Origin: CAYPPG01 sp964412555
Lineage (GTDB): Bacteria > Hinthialibacterota > Hinthialibacteria > Hinthialibacterales > Hinthialibacteraceae
Length of the DNA stretch: 64,000 nucleotides
Direction: 5' to 3'
Assembly (NCBI GenBank): GCA_964412555.1
Contig: CAYPPG010000017.1
Coordinates: 56,569-120,568, forward strand
Shown here: positions 8,474 to 16,563 of the stretch, piece after piece
How positions within the stretch are numbered: the stretch's first letter is position 1
Layout of the letters: the number at the start of each line of letters is the position of its first letter
Position numbers and translations under genes: made by a program
Notes under the pieces: model-generated
What the model was told of the DNA's origin: nothing
Database searches by the model: none
Seen by the model: the letters and a program-made list of their open reading frames with translations, nothing else

Positions 8474-8787
8474 GTTTTTTCTATCTCCTCGTATCCTTTC
8501 ATGATTTCTTATTCAAGATTATACATGAATAGTTGACAGGGTCAAGTATTTTTTTACTCAAAAAACATGCAAAATTGACTTGCTGAAAGTAAAAGGCAAT
8601 CCCCCCATCAAGTAGAAGAAAATTCATTGCAAATCACAGTTGTGTTTGGGAAAAGTTATTAGAGACTTGCCATCGGTGATCCAAAGATTTGGCCGTATTA
8701 TTGAATCATCAACGACAACGATGTGCTCGAAGTTATATTCCGAAGAATCCTGTGAGAACACTTGATTGTTTATAATCAACAGTAGCT
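8474..8787. other. Intergenic region without recognised gene
   Basis: This stretch of about 314 bases separates the Fe-S carrier from the GTPase gene upstream on the minus strand. It is AT-rich near the carrier gene, consistent with a promoter. It contains a short minus-strand open frame that continues out of frame through the GTPase 3' end and has no recognisable similarity. I see no RNA gene or strong terminator. Confidence 0.5.
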
Positions 8788-9774
8788 TTATATCGACAGT
8801 TCCAAAATATCTCCATCCTGTAAAATATGATCTTTCTGAACGACTTGCCCGTCGAATTTCGCACTTTCTCCCCACATTCGGGCGGCCTTTAAATGTTCAG
8901 CAAAATCCTTATGGACAATGCCTGCGAATTCCAACACCGTCGTGCCAAAAGGCACCGTAAATGGCGCGTCCATATCTGCAGGCTTGCCCGGTTCTTTCGA
9001 ATAGATTCGAATGATATGCAAGAGATCAAACAATTCTTCTGCGAGTCCATCAAGACCAATACTTTCGGCTGCTGAAACAACTCGAAGCGGCAGTTCCGTA
9101 TCCATCATATCTTTGGCGAGCATTACAAGTTCACCATCGGGATCGAGGTCGCATTTATTCAAAAGTACAATGGATTTGACCGCTATATTCCCCGGTTCCA
9201 CTTCGGGATCTTGCACATTCGGTGGAACGAGATTAATTCGTTTGCTCTCCAATAGTTCCAACACTTCTTGATATTCTTCGGCCGGATCTCCCCCGATATC
9301 CAACACCAAGAGTAAGCCATCGGAGCCTTTGATATTATCGAACACAAACGATTCACAGTGATCCTTTGAAATGGGTGGAAGATCAACCAGTTGAATTTGG
9401 ATATCGCGAAAATGAACCATGCCCGGAATTGGCTCTCGAGTGGTGAAGGGATAATCGGCCACTTCAGGCTCCGCATGAGTCATCGCATCGAGTATCGATG
9501 ATTTCCCGCTGTTGGGAGCGCCCACTAAAACGATTTGTCCAGCGCCTTCGGGCCGTACACGGAACGAGGGGCCTTTTTTCTTGCTTCGTTGTTCGCAGGT
9601 AACCTTATATTGAGAAATCTTTTTCTTTAAATCCGCCTGCATTTTTTCCGTTCCCTTATGCTTGGGAATTGCGGATAACATCTTCTGCAGGGCAGCTAAT
9701 TTCTCTTCCGGCGCAATCGCCATCTTATACTCTTGTTCCGCATCATAGTATTCCGGAGTCAAATTTGCAGGCAT
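8788..9774 (-). CDS. TGS-domain Obg/DRG-like GTPase
   Basis: This 328-aa GTP-binding protein belongs to the Obg/DRG group of translation-factor-like GTPases. The N-terminal 70 residues form a helical, charged segment. The G domain follows: G1 GAPNSGKS (85-92), G2 around FTTREP (110-115), G3 as DLPP (131-134, replacing the usual DxPG), G4 NKCD (about 206-209). The C-terminal 75 residues form a TGS domain (AAR-MWGESAKFDGQ then KDHILQDGDILELSI). The replacement of the G3 glycine by proline is seen in the DRG-like branch but may change hydrolysis. An AGAGGATG ribosome-binding site supports the start. It probably acts on ribosomes or RNA in the cytoplasm; the specific target is unknown. Confidence 0.9.
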   Translation of the reverse strand: MPANLTPEYYDAEQEYKMAIAPEEKLAALQKMLSAIPKHKGTEKMQADLKKKISQYKVTCEQRSKKKGPSFRVRPEGAGQIVLVGAPNSGKSSILDAMTHAEPEVADYPFTTREPIPGMVHFRDIQIQLVDLPPISKDHCESFVFDNIKGSDGLLLVLDIGGDPAEEYQEVLELLESKRINLVPPNVQDPEVEPGNIAVKSIVLLNKCDLDPDGELVMLAKDMMDTELPLRVVSAAESIGLDGLAEELFDLLHIIRIYSKEPGKPADMDAPFTVPFGTTVLEFAGIVHKDFAEHLKAARMWGESAKFDGQVVQKDHILQDGDILELSI

Positions 9775-9838
9775 GGTACATCCTCTAGCATGTTTGGTGA
9801 TGTTTTTATTATAATAAAGTTAGAAATCCAAACAATAG

Positions 9839-9998
9839 TCAATCTAGCGGGAATTCCGATAGAAAGTCTCCTTCATCCACACTTACAAGAACATGGTATT
9901 CGTTGATTGTGTCCACATCTACATCGAATTTCCATGCTATTTGGATGGCACGGTTTTGCTGGGCGTTGACATCTGAAAGTTCCGCTTGCAAATTGGCC
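9839..9998 (-). pseudogene. Remnant of the C-terminal surface-protein module
   Basis: Reading the minus strand from an in-frame TAG near 9998 down to a TGA at 9839-9841 gives about 50 codons. They closely resemble the end of the beta-helix protein at 57427-60510: AIQIAWKF aligns with ALQIAWNF, and NEYHVLVSVDEGDF aligns with KEYHVFVNVDGSGF. There is no start codon, signal peptide or upstream body, and the frame is closed on both sides, so this is a decayed fragment of a gene from the same family rather than a working gene. The rest of the gap up to 10255 has no recognisable coding content. Confidence 0.65.
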
Positions 9999-10256
9999 TA
10001 TTTTTCCGTTTCGTTTTTGACCCACTCCGGCTATTATTTACTTGCAAAAGACTTTGATTTCAAGTGGTTCTTTTTCCAAAAGAAAGAAATCCAAAAAGGA
10101 ATGGATATTCGCACGGCTGTGGAGCGTGTAGATAACTTCGCGGGAGTTTACAGAATACATGCGACAACGGATTCAGTCTAGCCGCTTCGCATCGTTTCTT
10201 GATCGTCCAATATCGGAATGTTCAAAAACCTAGCGGTAGTGTGGGATGAATGAAAT

Positions 10257-10291
10257 AAATCCCACCTATGGTAAACGTAAAGGTGGGTTTC
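10257..10291 (-). terminator. Rho-independent terminator
   Basis: A perfect 7-bp stem CCCACCT / AGGTGGG (10261-10267 and 10281-10287) with a 13-base loop lies just after the stop of the minus-strand gene that ends at 10309. Read on the minus strand it is followed by ATTTATTT, giving a moderate T-tract. It probably ends transcription of that gene. Confidence 0.7.
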
Positions 10292-10308
10292 GCATGGCTC
10301 AACCCCCC

Positions 10309-12288
10309 CTACTCGGCTATTCCAGACCATATTTTAAATATTTTGACTTTTGCCGGATCGTTTGCTTTTTCATAGTTTTTCAATGTAAAAACTAACCCTT
10401 CGTATAATTTATTTGCTGTATCTTTATAAGATTGCAATGCAGCGGATTGAGCCGATTCCGGTAATGTTTTGTTGTATTTTTTCTCATGTTCGGCAGTGAC
10501 TTTGTGTGCATCCAAGGCCAAATCGCAAAAGGCCATTTCGTGACTTTCCCATAAATCTTTTTCCTCTAACTGCTTGCGAAATTTGTATAATTGCACGGCT
10601 TTGGGGCCGAGTTGGACGATGGGGGCGGGTAAGCCTTCAATGACAGCGGAACCTTCATCGACGTGGACAAGATTCGGTTTCAAGGGGGTGGCATCTTCGA
10701 AATAAATTTGTATCCATGCGTGATCAGGTGTTTTATCGTAAGGAAGAAAAATGGAATTTTCATCCCAAGATTCCCAGTTTTCATCATTAACTTTTACGGA
10801 TGTGATTTTCCCTGTTCCGCTGGTTCCAAGAAATAGATTTTTTGACCCGAACCGGATGAGGAATTGTTGATGAAGTTCCGTGATTTTTTCCGGGATGTGA
10901 GGAATGATCCTTAGTCCTTCTGCCGTGTAAATGTATTCAAACAAACCTCGAACCAAGGCGGCGGCGGGACCAAAGGAGTCGTAACATAAATTGATCGGCT
11001 GTTTGGGTTGATAGACATTGCTACCGAATTCGACCAATGGGTTGTCCATGCGGAATTTTTGGGCGAAGGTGAGGAGTTGTTTCATCGAGCGCCGGGCATC
11101 CTCATACTTGCCTAAACGGTAATAGGCCATGATTATTCGTGCTTCGCAGGTTGACCAATGGCCGCCGTTGACCCAGGTGCCGAAACTCCACAGCCAGCTG
11201 CCTTCCGGATCGACGTACATGTCGTCCAGGCCGGGATAATTGGCGATGATGAAATCATGGGGACGAAGAGCGGGCAGGGAAGCGATTTTGTTGTAAATTT
11301 TCTCTGCCTGTTCGTCATCCACGACTCGGAAGGCGATGGCGTCGTGGTTGGGGGATGCTTCGAAATAGCCATATTTTTCCGCTCCATATACGCCGTGCCG
11401 GGTACCATCGGGATCAAGGGATTTGATGAAATAGCCTTCATCGGTTGTGAGTTGCGACAATCCTTTTTTCGCCAGTTTGCGTCTTTTGGAATAGTATTCT
11501 ACTTTCTCGTAATTTCCTGCGAGTTTTTCCAATTCGATCAGTCGATCCAAGGCGGCAATGGTGGTGATGGAGAGTCCTGCCAGGTAGGCTTTGCCGTAGG
11601 TGCCATCCTCTTTTTTATAACCGGCGTAACTTGGGGCTAATAAATTGCCGGCCGGACCGGCGAGAAATAAGTTGTTTTTGGGATCGCGGCGGGTTTCGAT
11701 GAAATCGGCACAGCGTTCGAGTTTCGGCAAATAATGGCTGATTGCTTCTTTCTCGCGGCTGATGAGCAAAAGTTCGGCCTGCATCAATAAACCTGCGGCG
11801 GTGAATTCCATTCCCCAATCGTGGATATCCACTCGACCGTCACCCTGCTTGGCGATGAAATCGCCGGGGCGGGCGGCATCACATAAACAACCATCCGGTG
11901 GAATCCATTCCCATTTGCGGTGTTTGCGAACGGTTTTGCCGTCTCCCATTTGGTCGAACCATAAATCTTGGGAATTCTGCAAGAAAGTAATGAAAGGTTC
12001 CTGCAAAAACGGTAAGGAACAGTATGTCGTGCCATAACTGTTCTGGATCCACCATGCGTCCCATGTCGGCCCTTCCACGAGGCCGTTCCATTTCGGTTCG
12101 TACAGCATGGCGAGGTTTTGGTATTCCGGATCGGGGGCAAACATGCGGCGGGCGGTGTTCAGCAATTCCAAGTACTCTCGGTCTCCTTTGCCGGTATAGT
12201 ATTTTCCTTTGAATTCTTCTCCCTCTGACAAGGTAGAGAACATGATTCCGATCAGACAAATGACAAATACATGGATGAGATGTTTCAT
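10309..12288 (-). CDS. Exported six-hairpin glycosidase-like protein
   Basis: This 659-aa exported protein resembles alpha/alpha six-hairpin glycosidases such as the trehalase, glucosidase or GH63/GH37-like group. A signal peptide (HLIHVFVICLIGIMFSTLS) is followed by WNGLVEGPTWDAWWIQNSYG, a helical repeat body, and the aromatic/acidic motif SPNHDAIAF with GSWLWSFGTWVNGGHWSTCEARI at about 390-410. Acidic residues there could be catalytic. The C-terminal region (about 480-620) is beta-rich, ending in a helical segment. The start is moved to 12288 because AGGAGAAAACC directly precedes that ATG; an upstream ATG at 12327 would disrupt the signal peptide. The likely role is hydrolysis of an oligosaccharide outside the cytoplasm. 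A terminator hairpin follows the gene. The family assignment is moderate and the substrate is unknown. Confidence 0.75.
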   Translation of the reverse strand: MKHLIHVFVICLIGIMFSTLSEGEEFKGKYYTGKGDREYLELLNTARRMFAPDPEYQNLAMLYEPKWNGLVEGPTWDAWWIQNSYGTTYCSLPFLQEPFITFLQNSQDLWFDQMGDGKTVRKHRKWEWIPPDGCLCDAARPGDFIAKQGDGRVDIHDWGMEFTAAGLLMQAELLLISREKEAISHYLPKLERCADFIETRRDPKNNLFLAGPAGNLLAPSYAGYKKEDGTYGKAYLAGLSITTIAALDRLIELEKLAGNYEKVEYYSKRRKLAKKGLSQLTTDEGYFIKSLDPDGTRHGVYGAEKYGYFEASPNHDAIAFRVVDDEQAEKIYNKIASLPALRPHDFIIANYPGLDDMYVDPEGSWLWSFGTWVNGGHWSTCEARIIMAYYRLGKYEDARRSMKQLLTFAQKFRMDNPLVEFGSNVYQPKQPINLCYDSFGPAAALVRGLFEYIYTAEGLRIIPHIPEKITELHQQFLIRFGSKNLFLGTSGTGKITSVKVNDENWESWDENSIFLPYDKTPDHAWIQIYFEDATPLKPNLVHVDEGSAVIEGLPAPIVQLGPKAVQLYKFRKQLEEKDLWESHEMAFCDLALDAHKVTAEHEKKYNKTLPESAQSAALQSYKDTANKLYEGLVFTLKNYEKANDPAKVKIFKIWSGIAE

Positions 12289-12342
12289 GGTTTTCTCCTG
12301 TTCTGGATGTTGAAACCAATTGTACAAATAATTTGGATTTCA

Positions 12343-12366
12343 CGCAAAGCCGCAAGGACGCTAAGA
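12343..12366. repeat. 8-bp-period CGCAAAGC-type tract
   Basis: Three consecutive 8-base units, CGCAAAGC, CGCAAGGA and CGCTAAGA, lie in the divergent gap between the glycosidase-like gene and the DUF1080 gene. Comparable tracts occur at 20151 and 25362. It is a short dispersed intergenic repeat with no coding role. Confidence 0.6.
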
Positions 12367-12426
12367 TTGCACTTACAATTCATTTGAAAAGAGGTTTGAC
12401 TATAAAAAAACGATGGAGGTTCAGCC

Positions 12427-13740
12427 ATGAGAAGAATGTTGCTGTTTTCGATGGTCTTCTGTATTGTATTTCCGTTTTTCATACAAGCTTCTGAGAAAGA
12501 GGAAAACGGTTTTGTTCCTTTGTTCAATGGAAAGAATCTTGATGGGTGGGTGAATGTGAATTGTGCGCCGGAAACGTGGACGGTGAGGGATGATATGATT
12601 GTGTGTACCGGAATTCCAACCGGTGTTCTGCGAACCGAGAAGCAGTATGAGAATTATATATTGGAATTGGAATGGCGGCATTTGCATAAACGGGGGAATG
12701 CAGGATTGTTTCTTCATTCGTGGGATATCACGGCATTGGGGCAGCCGTTTACCCGTTCGATCGAATGTCAGGTGATGGATGGCAATGGTGGCGATGTGTT
12801 TGCGATTCATGGAGCAACGCTGGTTCCGGCAACTCCGCATCCGAAAGGTTACATGCGTGCTTTACCGACAGAGAACCGAAATCATCCTGCCGGCGGCGAC
12901 TGGAATCATTATCGGGTGGAAAGCCGTGATGGTATGGTCTCGCTGGCAGTAAATGGGAAAGTTGTTACAGAAGCGGTGAATTGCAATCCCCGCAAAGGGT
13001 ATATCTGTTTGGAATCGGAAGGGAGTGAGATTCATTTTCGCAATATCCGTATCAAAGAACTACCGGGCAGTAACCCTCCGCCGGATGTGATGGCGCAGAC
13101 AGACCGCGGATTTCGTTCTCTATACAATGGGCTTGATTTGCGGGGCTGGAAGCAAGTTCCCGGAAATGAAGGACACTGGCAGGTGAAGAATTGGAGGTTG
13201 GATTATGACGGGAAGAGCGAAGCGGAAGGGGAAGACCGCCATTTGTGGACGGAAGAAGAATTTAGCGATTTTGTATTAATCGTGGACTGGCGGCAAACGG
13301 CCAAGACTACAATCGATGAGGTTCCGGTGATATTGCCTGACGGATCGTATGCGATAGATTCAGATGGAAATCGAATTACGGTTCAAGTCAGGGATGCAGG
13401 AGACAGCGGGATTTATTTACGCGGGAGTTCCAAAAGCCAGATCAACATATGGAACTGGCCTTGCGGCTCTGGAGAAATATGGGGGTATCGATTGGATCAG
13501 AATCTTTCGCCGGAAATGCGGCGTGGTGCGACACCGATTTTGAATGCCGATCACGATATCGGGCGGTGGAACCGATTTGAAATTACCTGTACGGGGGAAC
13601 GAGTAACGGTGGTGTTGAATGGGCAAACAGTGATTCGTAACGCTCATCTTCCTGGTTTACCGGAACGCGGGCCGATTGCTTTGCAGCATCATGGCGATCC
13701 GATTCAGTTTGCGAATATTTATATAAAGGAACTCGAGTAA
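12427..13740 (+). CDS. Exported protein with two DUF1080 (concanavalin-like) domains
   Basis: This 437-aa exported protein contains two DUF1080 (3-keto-disaccharide hydrolase, LamG/concanavalin-like beta-sandwich) domains. A signal peptide (MLLFSMVFCIVFPFFIQA) precedes domain 1 (about 29-212), which opens with FVPLFNGKNLDGWVNVN and includes NAGLFLHS. Domain 2 (about 225-437) opens with FRSLYNGLDLRGWKQV and includes DSGIYLRGSSKSQ. Each ends with the QFANIYIKEL or HFRNIRIKEL strand typical of the family. These proteins are abundant in Planctomycetes, Lentisphaerae and Bacteroidetes and act on keto-glycosides or bind carbohydrates. Tandem DUF1080 is less common than single. A GGAGG box lies 8 bases before the ATG. 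The divergent neighbour is a glycosidase-like gene, suggesting a shared glycan-degrading role. Confidence 0.9.
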   Translation: MRRMLLFSMVFCIVFPFFIQASEKEENGFVPLFNGKNLDGWVNVNCAPETWTVRDDMIVCTGIPTGVLRTEKQYENYILELEWRHLHKRGNAGLFLHSWDITALGQPFTRSIECQVMDGNGGDVFAIHGATLVPATPHPKGYMRALPTENRNHPAGGDWNHYRVESRDGMVSLAVNGKVVTEAVNCNPRKGYICLESEGSEIHFRNIRIKELPGSNPPPDVMAQTDRGFRSLYNGLDLRGWKQVPGNEGHWQVKNWRLDYDGKSEAEGEDRHLWTEEEFSDFVLIVDWRQTAKTTIDEVPVILPDGSYAIDSDGNRITVQVRDAGDSGIYLRGSSKSQINIWNWPCGSGEIWGYRLDQNLSPEMRRGATPILNADHDIGRWNRFEITCTGERVTVVLNGQTVIRNAHLPGLPERGPIALQHHGDPIQFANIYIKELE

Positions 13741-13778
13741 AGAAAGGTAGTTCAAGCGTAGTTATTTTATAAACGTTG

Positions 13779-15809
13779 TTATTTCAAGATCGAACTGTCG
13801 AAAAAGTAGATGAGACCGTCTTCGGTGCCTAATAAGAGATCGGTATCTCCGTCTTGATTCCAGTCGATCGCTGCAGGGGAGGTGGCATGGCCACAAAAAG
13901 AGATCCCATTGTCATTCATGAGTAGGCTACCACGAAATTCAAAATGCCGGTCATCACCACTATTCCGATACCAAACGGCAACCCGCTCGGTTTCGGCGTA
14001 GTTCGGATCCACGTGATCGCCGGCATGGGTGCAGCCCCGAATAATATCGCGTTTGCCATCTTTGTCCCAATCGAAAACAATGATTCGTGCGCGTCCTGAA
14101 CGGCCTCCCAATCCGGGCGTGATTCGGATAGGGGTATTGTTATCCAGCAAAAAAGCACGTTGGGGCGGGTGAACGGCCGGACTCAAGGTGTTTTCAACTC
14201 CAGTATAAAGAGCCAAATATCCTTCACTGTCGAGCGAGATCAAGTCATACGTGCCGTCTTTATTCCAATCGGTTACAGCCGGTTGACAACGCCATTGCGT
14301 AACCAGCTCGTTTTCCGTTGGTTGCCACCAAACCCAGGGCGGTTTGTAGCTTTCGATTTTCCCGCCATGGACGCGTATGGGAATCCCTGCCTGCAAAGTT
14401 CCGGTTTGAGCATCACGCTGATAATAGGTGTATTTTCCCCAGGAGTCGGAAAGAATCAAATCGCAATGACCGTCTCGATTCCAATCCACTGCTACGGGAC
14501 AGGTATAACCAAAATGCGCTTCGCCCGGTCCCTGGATGGAACCGTTCGCACCGGATTGGATCACGATCGGTTCTCCCTTCGCTGTAAGCCGTTGACGGTT
14601 TCGAAAAGAGGGATGGACTTTGGTTCCTGAATTGACAAAAAGAAGGACTTCACCATACGAATTGCCGGATAGAATGTCCGGATCACCGTCTCTATCCCAA
14701 TCTTTGATGGAGATGGTGGAAAGACAACCGGCATCGAGATACGGTTTGTGCTGCTGAAGTTCTTCTTCCGCAGCGAACATTGGGATTGATTGCTTGTTGA
14801 GACCGATAAATCGGAGTAAGGTCATACTGCCGCTTTCTTGTGCCAATAAAATATCCGGTGGCTTTGCTTTTGCGTTCCGGAAAGTGATGGGGCGTAGGAA
14901 AAGTCCGAGTAAGGAAAAAGAATTACCCACTTTGATTCGCTGTCTTCGCTGTAAAGCCGGTTCGCTGCGCGTTCCTGTATTGCGGTAATACAATAATTCC
15001 GTTTGCGCGCCGACGAGGAGATCGAGATCACCGTCGCCGTCCCAATCGGCGAAAGTGGGATCGGCCTCTCCATAGACTTCAAGGTTGTTTCCACTGGATT
15101 GGATGAAGCCTTGGTCTTTCCACATCAGTTTGTTACCGGTTTTGTAACCGAGATGGAGACGAAGCGTATTCCGCATCGCGCCGCCCTTCCAAATGCCGTC
15201 GTCAGTAAAAGGAGGTTCTCCGGGTTTCCAAACCGCCGGCGAGGGGCGGTATGAATCGGCAAGAGAATCGGATGTGAGACAGTCGATGATCCCGTCATCA
15301 TTCCAATCGACAAGGCATTTTGTCTTGGTAGGGAAAGTCGAATCCATTGGAGTTGGGGAAAACATGCCGTTCTCATCCGTAAGATATACTTTGCCGTTGA
15401 TGAGAAGGTCGGTACGTGAATCCTGATTCCAATCGTATGCAAGTGGGATGTTGAATTGCTTTTCATCGATTTCAAGCCGTTGAGGAAATTCGAATATAGG
15501 AATTCCATCCGCATTGGTTTTACCGGTATTCGTATAAAGAAAGAGTCCCCACATCGTGTTGACGGCACCGCCGCCATAGGGGTAGCTGACAACAAGGTCG
15601 ATATCCTCGTCGCCATCGAAATCGGCAGCGGCACAGCGGGTGTTATAACCTCCGTGCCATGGCCCGACATCGATGCCGTAGGATAGAGGAGAACCATAAC
15701 CGTCCGGCGCGCCATCCCCGATTTCGGCACTAAACGAATCGTGTATCGGAATGTGTAAACAAGTCAGTGAAATTATGGAGATTAAAATCATACTATGAAC
15801 ACTTTTCAT
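13779..15809 (-). CDS. Exported FG-GAP/VCBS repeat beta-propeller protein
   Basis: This 676-aa exported protein is built from FG-GAP/VCBS repeats, each carrying a calcium-binding loop of the type D-x-D-x-DGxxD. Examples are AADFDGDEDIDLVVSYP, VDWNDDGIIDCLTSDS, ADWDGDGDLDLLVGAQ, KDWDRDGDPDILSGNS, VDWNRDGHCDLILSDS, TDWNKDGTYDLISLDS, FDWDKDGKRDIIRGCT and IDWNQDGDTDLLLGTE. At least eight copies fill the protein and predict one or two seven-bladed propellers. A signal peptide (MILISIISLTCLHIPIH) is present. Such proteins work outside the cell in binding or adhesion; an enzymatic role is not evident. It converges with the DUF1080 gene across a 38-base gap. A related propeller protein lies at 39869-41494. 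Confidence 0.92.
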   Translation of the reverse strand: MKSVHSMILISIISLTCLHIPIHDSFSAEIGDGAPDGYGSPLSYGIDVGPWHGGYNTRCAAADFDGDEDIDLVVSYPYGGGAVNTMWGLFLYTNTGKTNADGIPIFEFPQRLEIDEKQFNIPLAYDWNQDSRTDLLINGKVYLTDENGMFSPTPMDSTFPTKTKCLVDWNDDGIIDCLTSDSLADSYRPSPAVWKPGEPPFTDDGIWKGGAMRNTLRLHLGYKTGNKLMWKDQGFIQSSGNNLEVYGEADPTFADWDGDGDLDLLVGAQTELLYYRNTGTRSEPALQRRQRIKVGNSFSLLGLFLRPITFRNAKAKPPDILLAQESGSMTLLRFIGLNKQSIPMFAAEEELQQHKPYLDAGCLSTISIKDWDRDGDPDILSGNSYGEVLLFVNSGTKVHPSFRNRQRLTAKGEPIVIQSGANGSIQGPGEAHFGYTCPVAVDWNRDGHCDLILSDSWGKYTYYQRDAQTGTLQAGIPIRVHGGKIESYKPPWVWWQPTENELVTQWRCQPAVTDWNKDGTYDLISLDSEGYLALYTGVENTLSPAVHPPQRAFLLDNNTPIRITPGLGGRSGRARIIVFDWDKDGKRDIIRGCTHAGDHVDPNYAETERVAVWYRNSGDDRHFEFRGSLLMNDNGISFCGHATSPAAIDWNQDGDTDLLLGTEDGLIYFFDSSILK

Positions 15810-15835
15810 AATAGCAATATTACGCTTTCTGTGGA

Positions 15836-16351
15836 TTATAGGGTGGCCGCGTAGTCATAAATGGCTTCTTCCTGATAATGGTTTTCAATCGCGCCGGGGC
15901 GCTTGCTGCGTACTTCCCGGATTGCCTGAAGTGGAGGCAATCCTTTGCTGACGAGGTAACAGGCGATCATGGTTCCAGTTCGTCCAGCACCTGCCTGACA
16001 GTGAAGTACGACCGGTCTCCCCGCGTCAATAGATTTTCGTGCGAATGCAATGAAATTTTCGATCTGGCTGGGAGTGGGGGCGGTCATGTCGGGAACAGGG
16101 ATGTGGAGAAAATCGAAACCAGCATCCATCAGCGGTTTGGAAGCAAGGGGATTCTCTGTCAGAGACACGATTGCTCCAATTCCGAGACGTTTCAGTTCTT
16201 CGATTTCTCGTATGAGTTCTTCCTGTGCGGCTTGGTCGGCGTTATTTAAAAGGGAAAAAGCACGTCCGCCTGTTGGCATTGCCATTCCCGCGATTTCGTT
16301 TTCGATTACCCAGTAAAAATGTGTCAGCATTGAAATGATCGTATTCCGCAA
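15836..16351 (-). CDS. Dual-specificity/tyrosine phosphatase family protein
   Basis: This 171-aa cysteine phosphatase of the dual-specificity type carries the signature HCQAGAGRTG (residues 117-126), the CX5R loop with Cys118 and Arg124. The general-acid loop is probably VPDMTAPTP with Asp88. It resembles archaeal and bacterial atypical PTP/DSP proteins that dephosphorylate proteins or small phospho-compounds. An in-frame ATG at 16330 (residue 8) is an alternative start; neither has a strong ribosome-binding site. It lies between the exported propeller gene and the cNMP-binding membrane protein on the same strand with gaps of 26 and 212 bases. No signal peptide is visible, so it acts in the cytoplasm. 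The partner kinase is not identified here. Confidence 0.9.
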   Translation of the reverse strand: MRNTIISMLTHFYWVIENEIAGMAMPTGGRAFSLLNNADQAAQEELIREIEELKRLGIGAIVSLTENPLASKPLMDAGFDFLHIPVPDMTAPTPSQIENFIAFARKSIDAGRPVVLHCQAGAGRTGTMIACYLVSKGLPPLQAIREVRSKRPGAIENHYQEEAIYDYAATL

Positions 16352-16563
16352 TCCGTAATTGCTAATTTATGTTTATAATCAATTATTCGTATGAAACTTC
16401 CGGCGTTGCTTCTCGATGAAATTGATTTTTATTGTATACATAATGGAAGAGTGAGGGAATGGTTATTGAGAACAACGATTGTATTTTCGATACAAGCGAG
16501 ACGCTTGTTCTATCGGGGAGCGACATCGATATCAAAATATTTTGTAACTGTTCAATCAGGGGG

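Noticed and set aside
8624..8875. 83-codon minus-strand frame downstream of the GTPase
   Set aside because: It overlaps the GTPase 3' end in another frame, has no ribosome-binding site, and the translation matches nothing recognisable.
9903..10181. 92-codon plus-strand frame in the gap after the GTPase
   Set aside because: It runs antisense to the clear remnant of the surface-protein module and has no ribosome-binding site.
13741..13778. Possible terminator between the convergent DUF1080 and VCBS genes
   Set aside because: No stem of useful length with a T-tract is visible in this 38-base gap.
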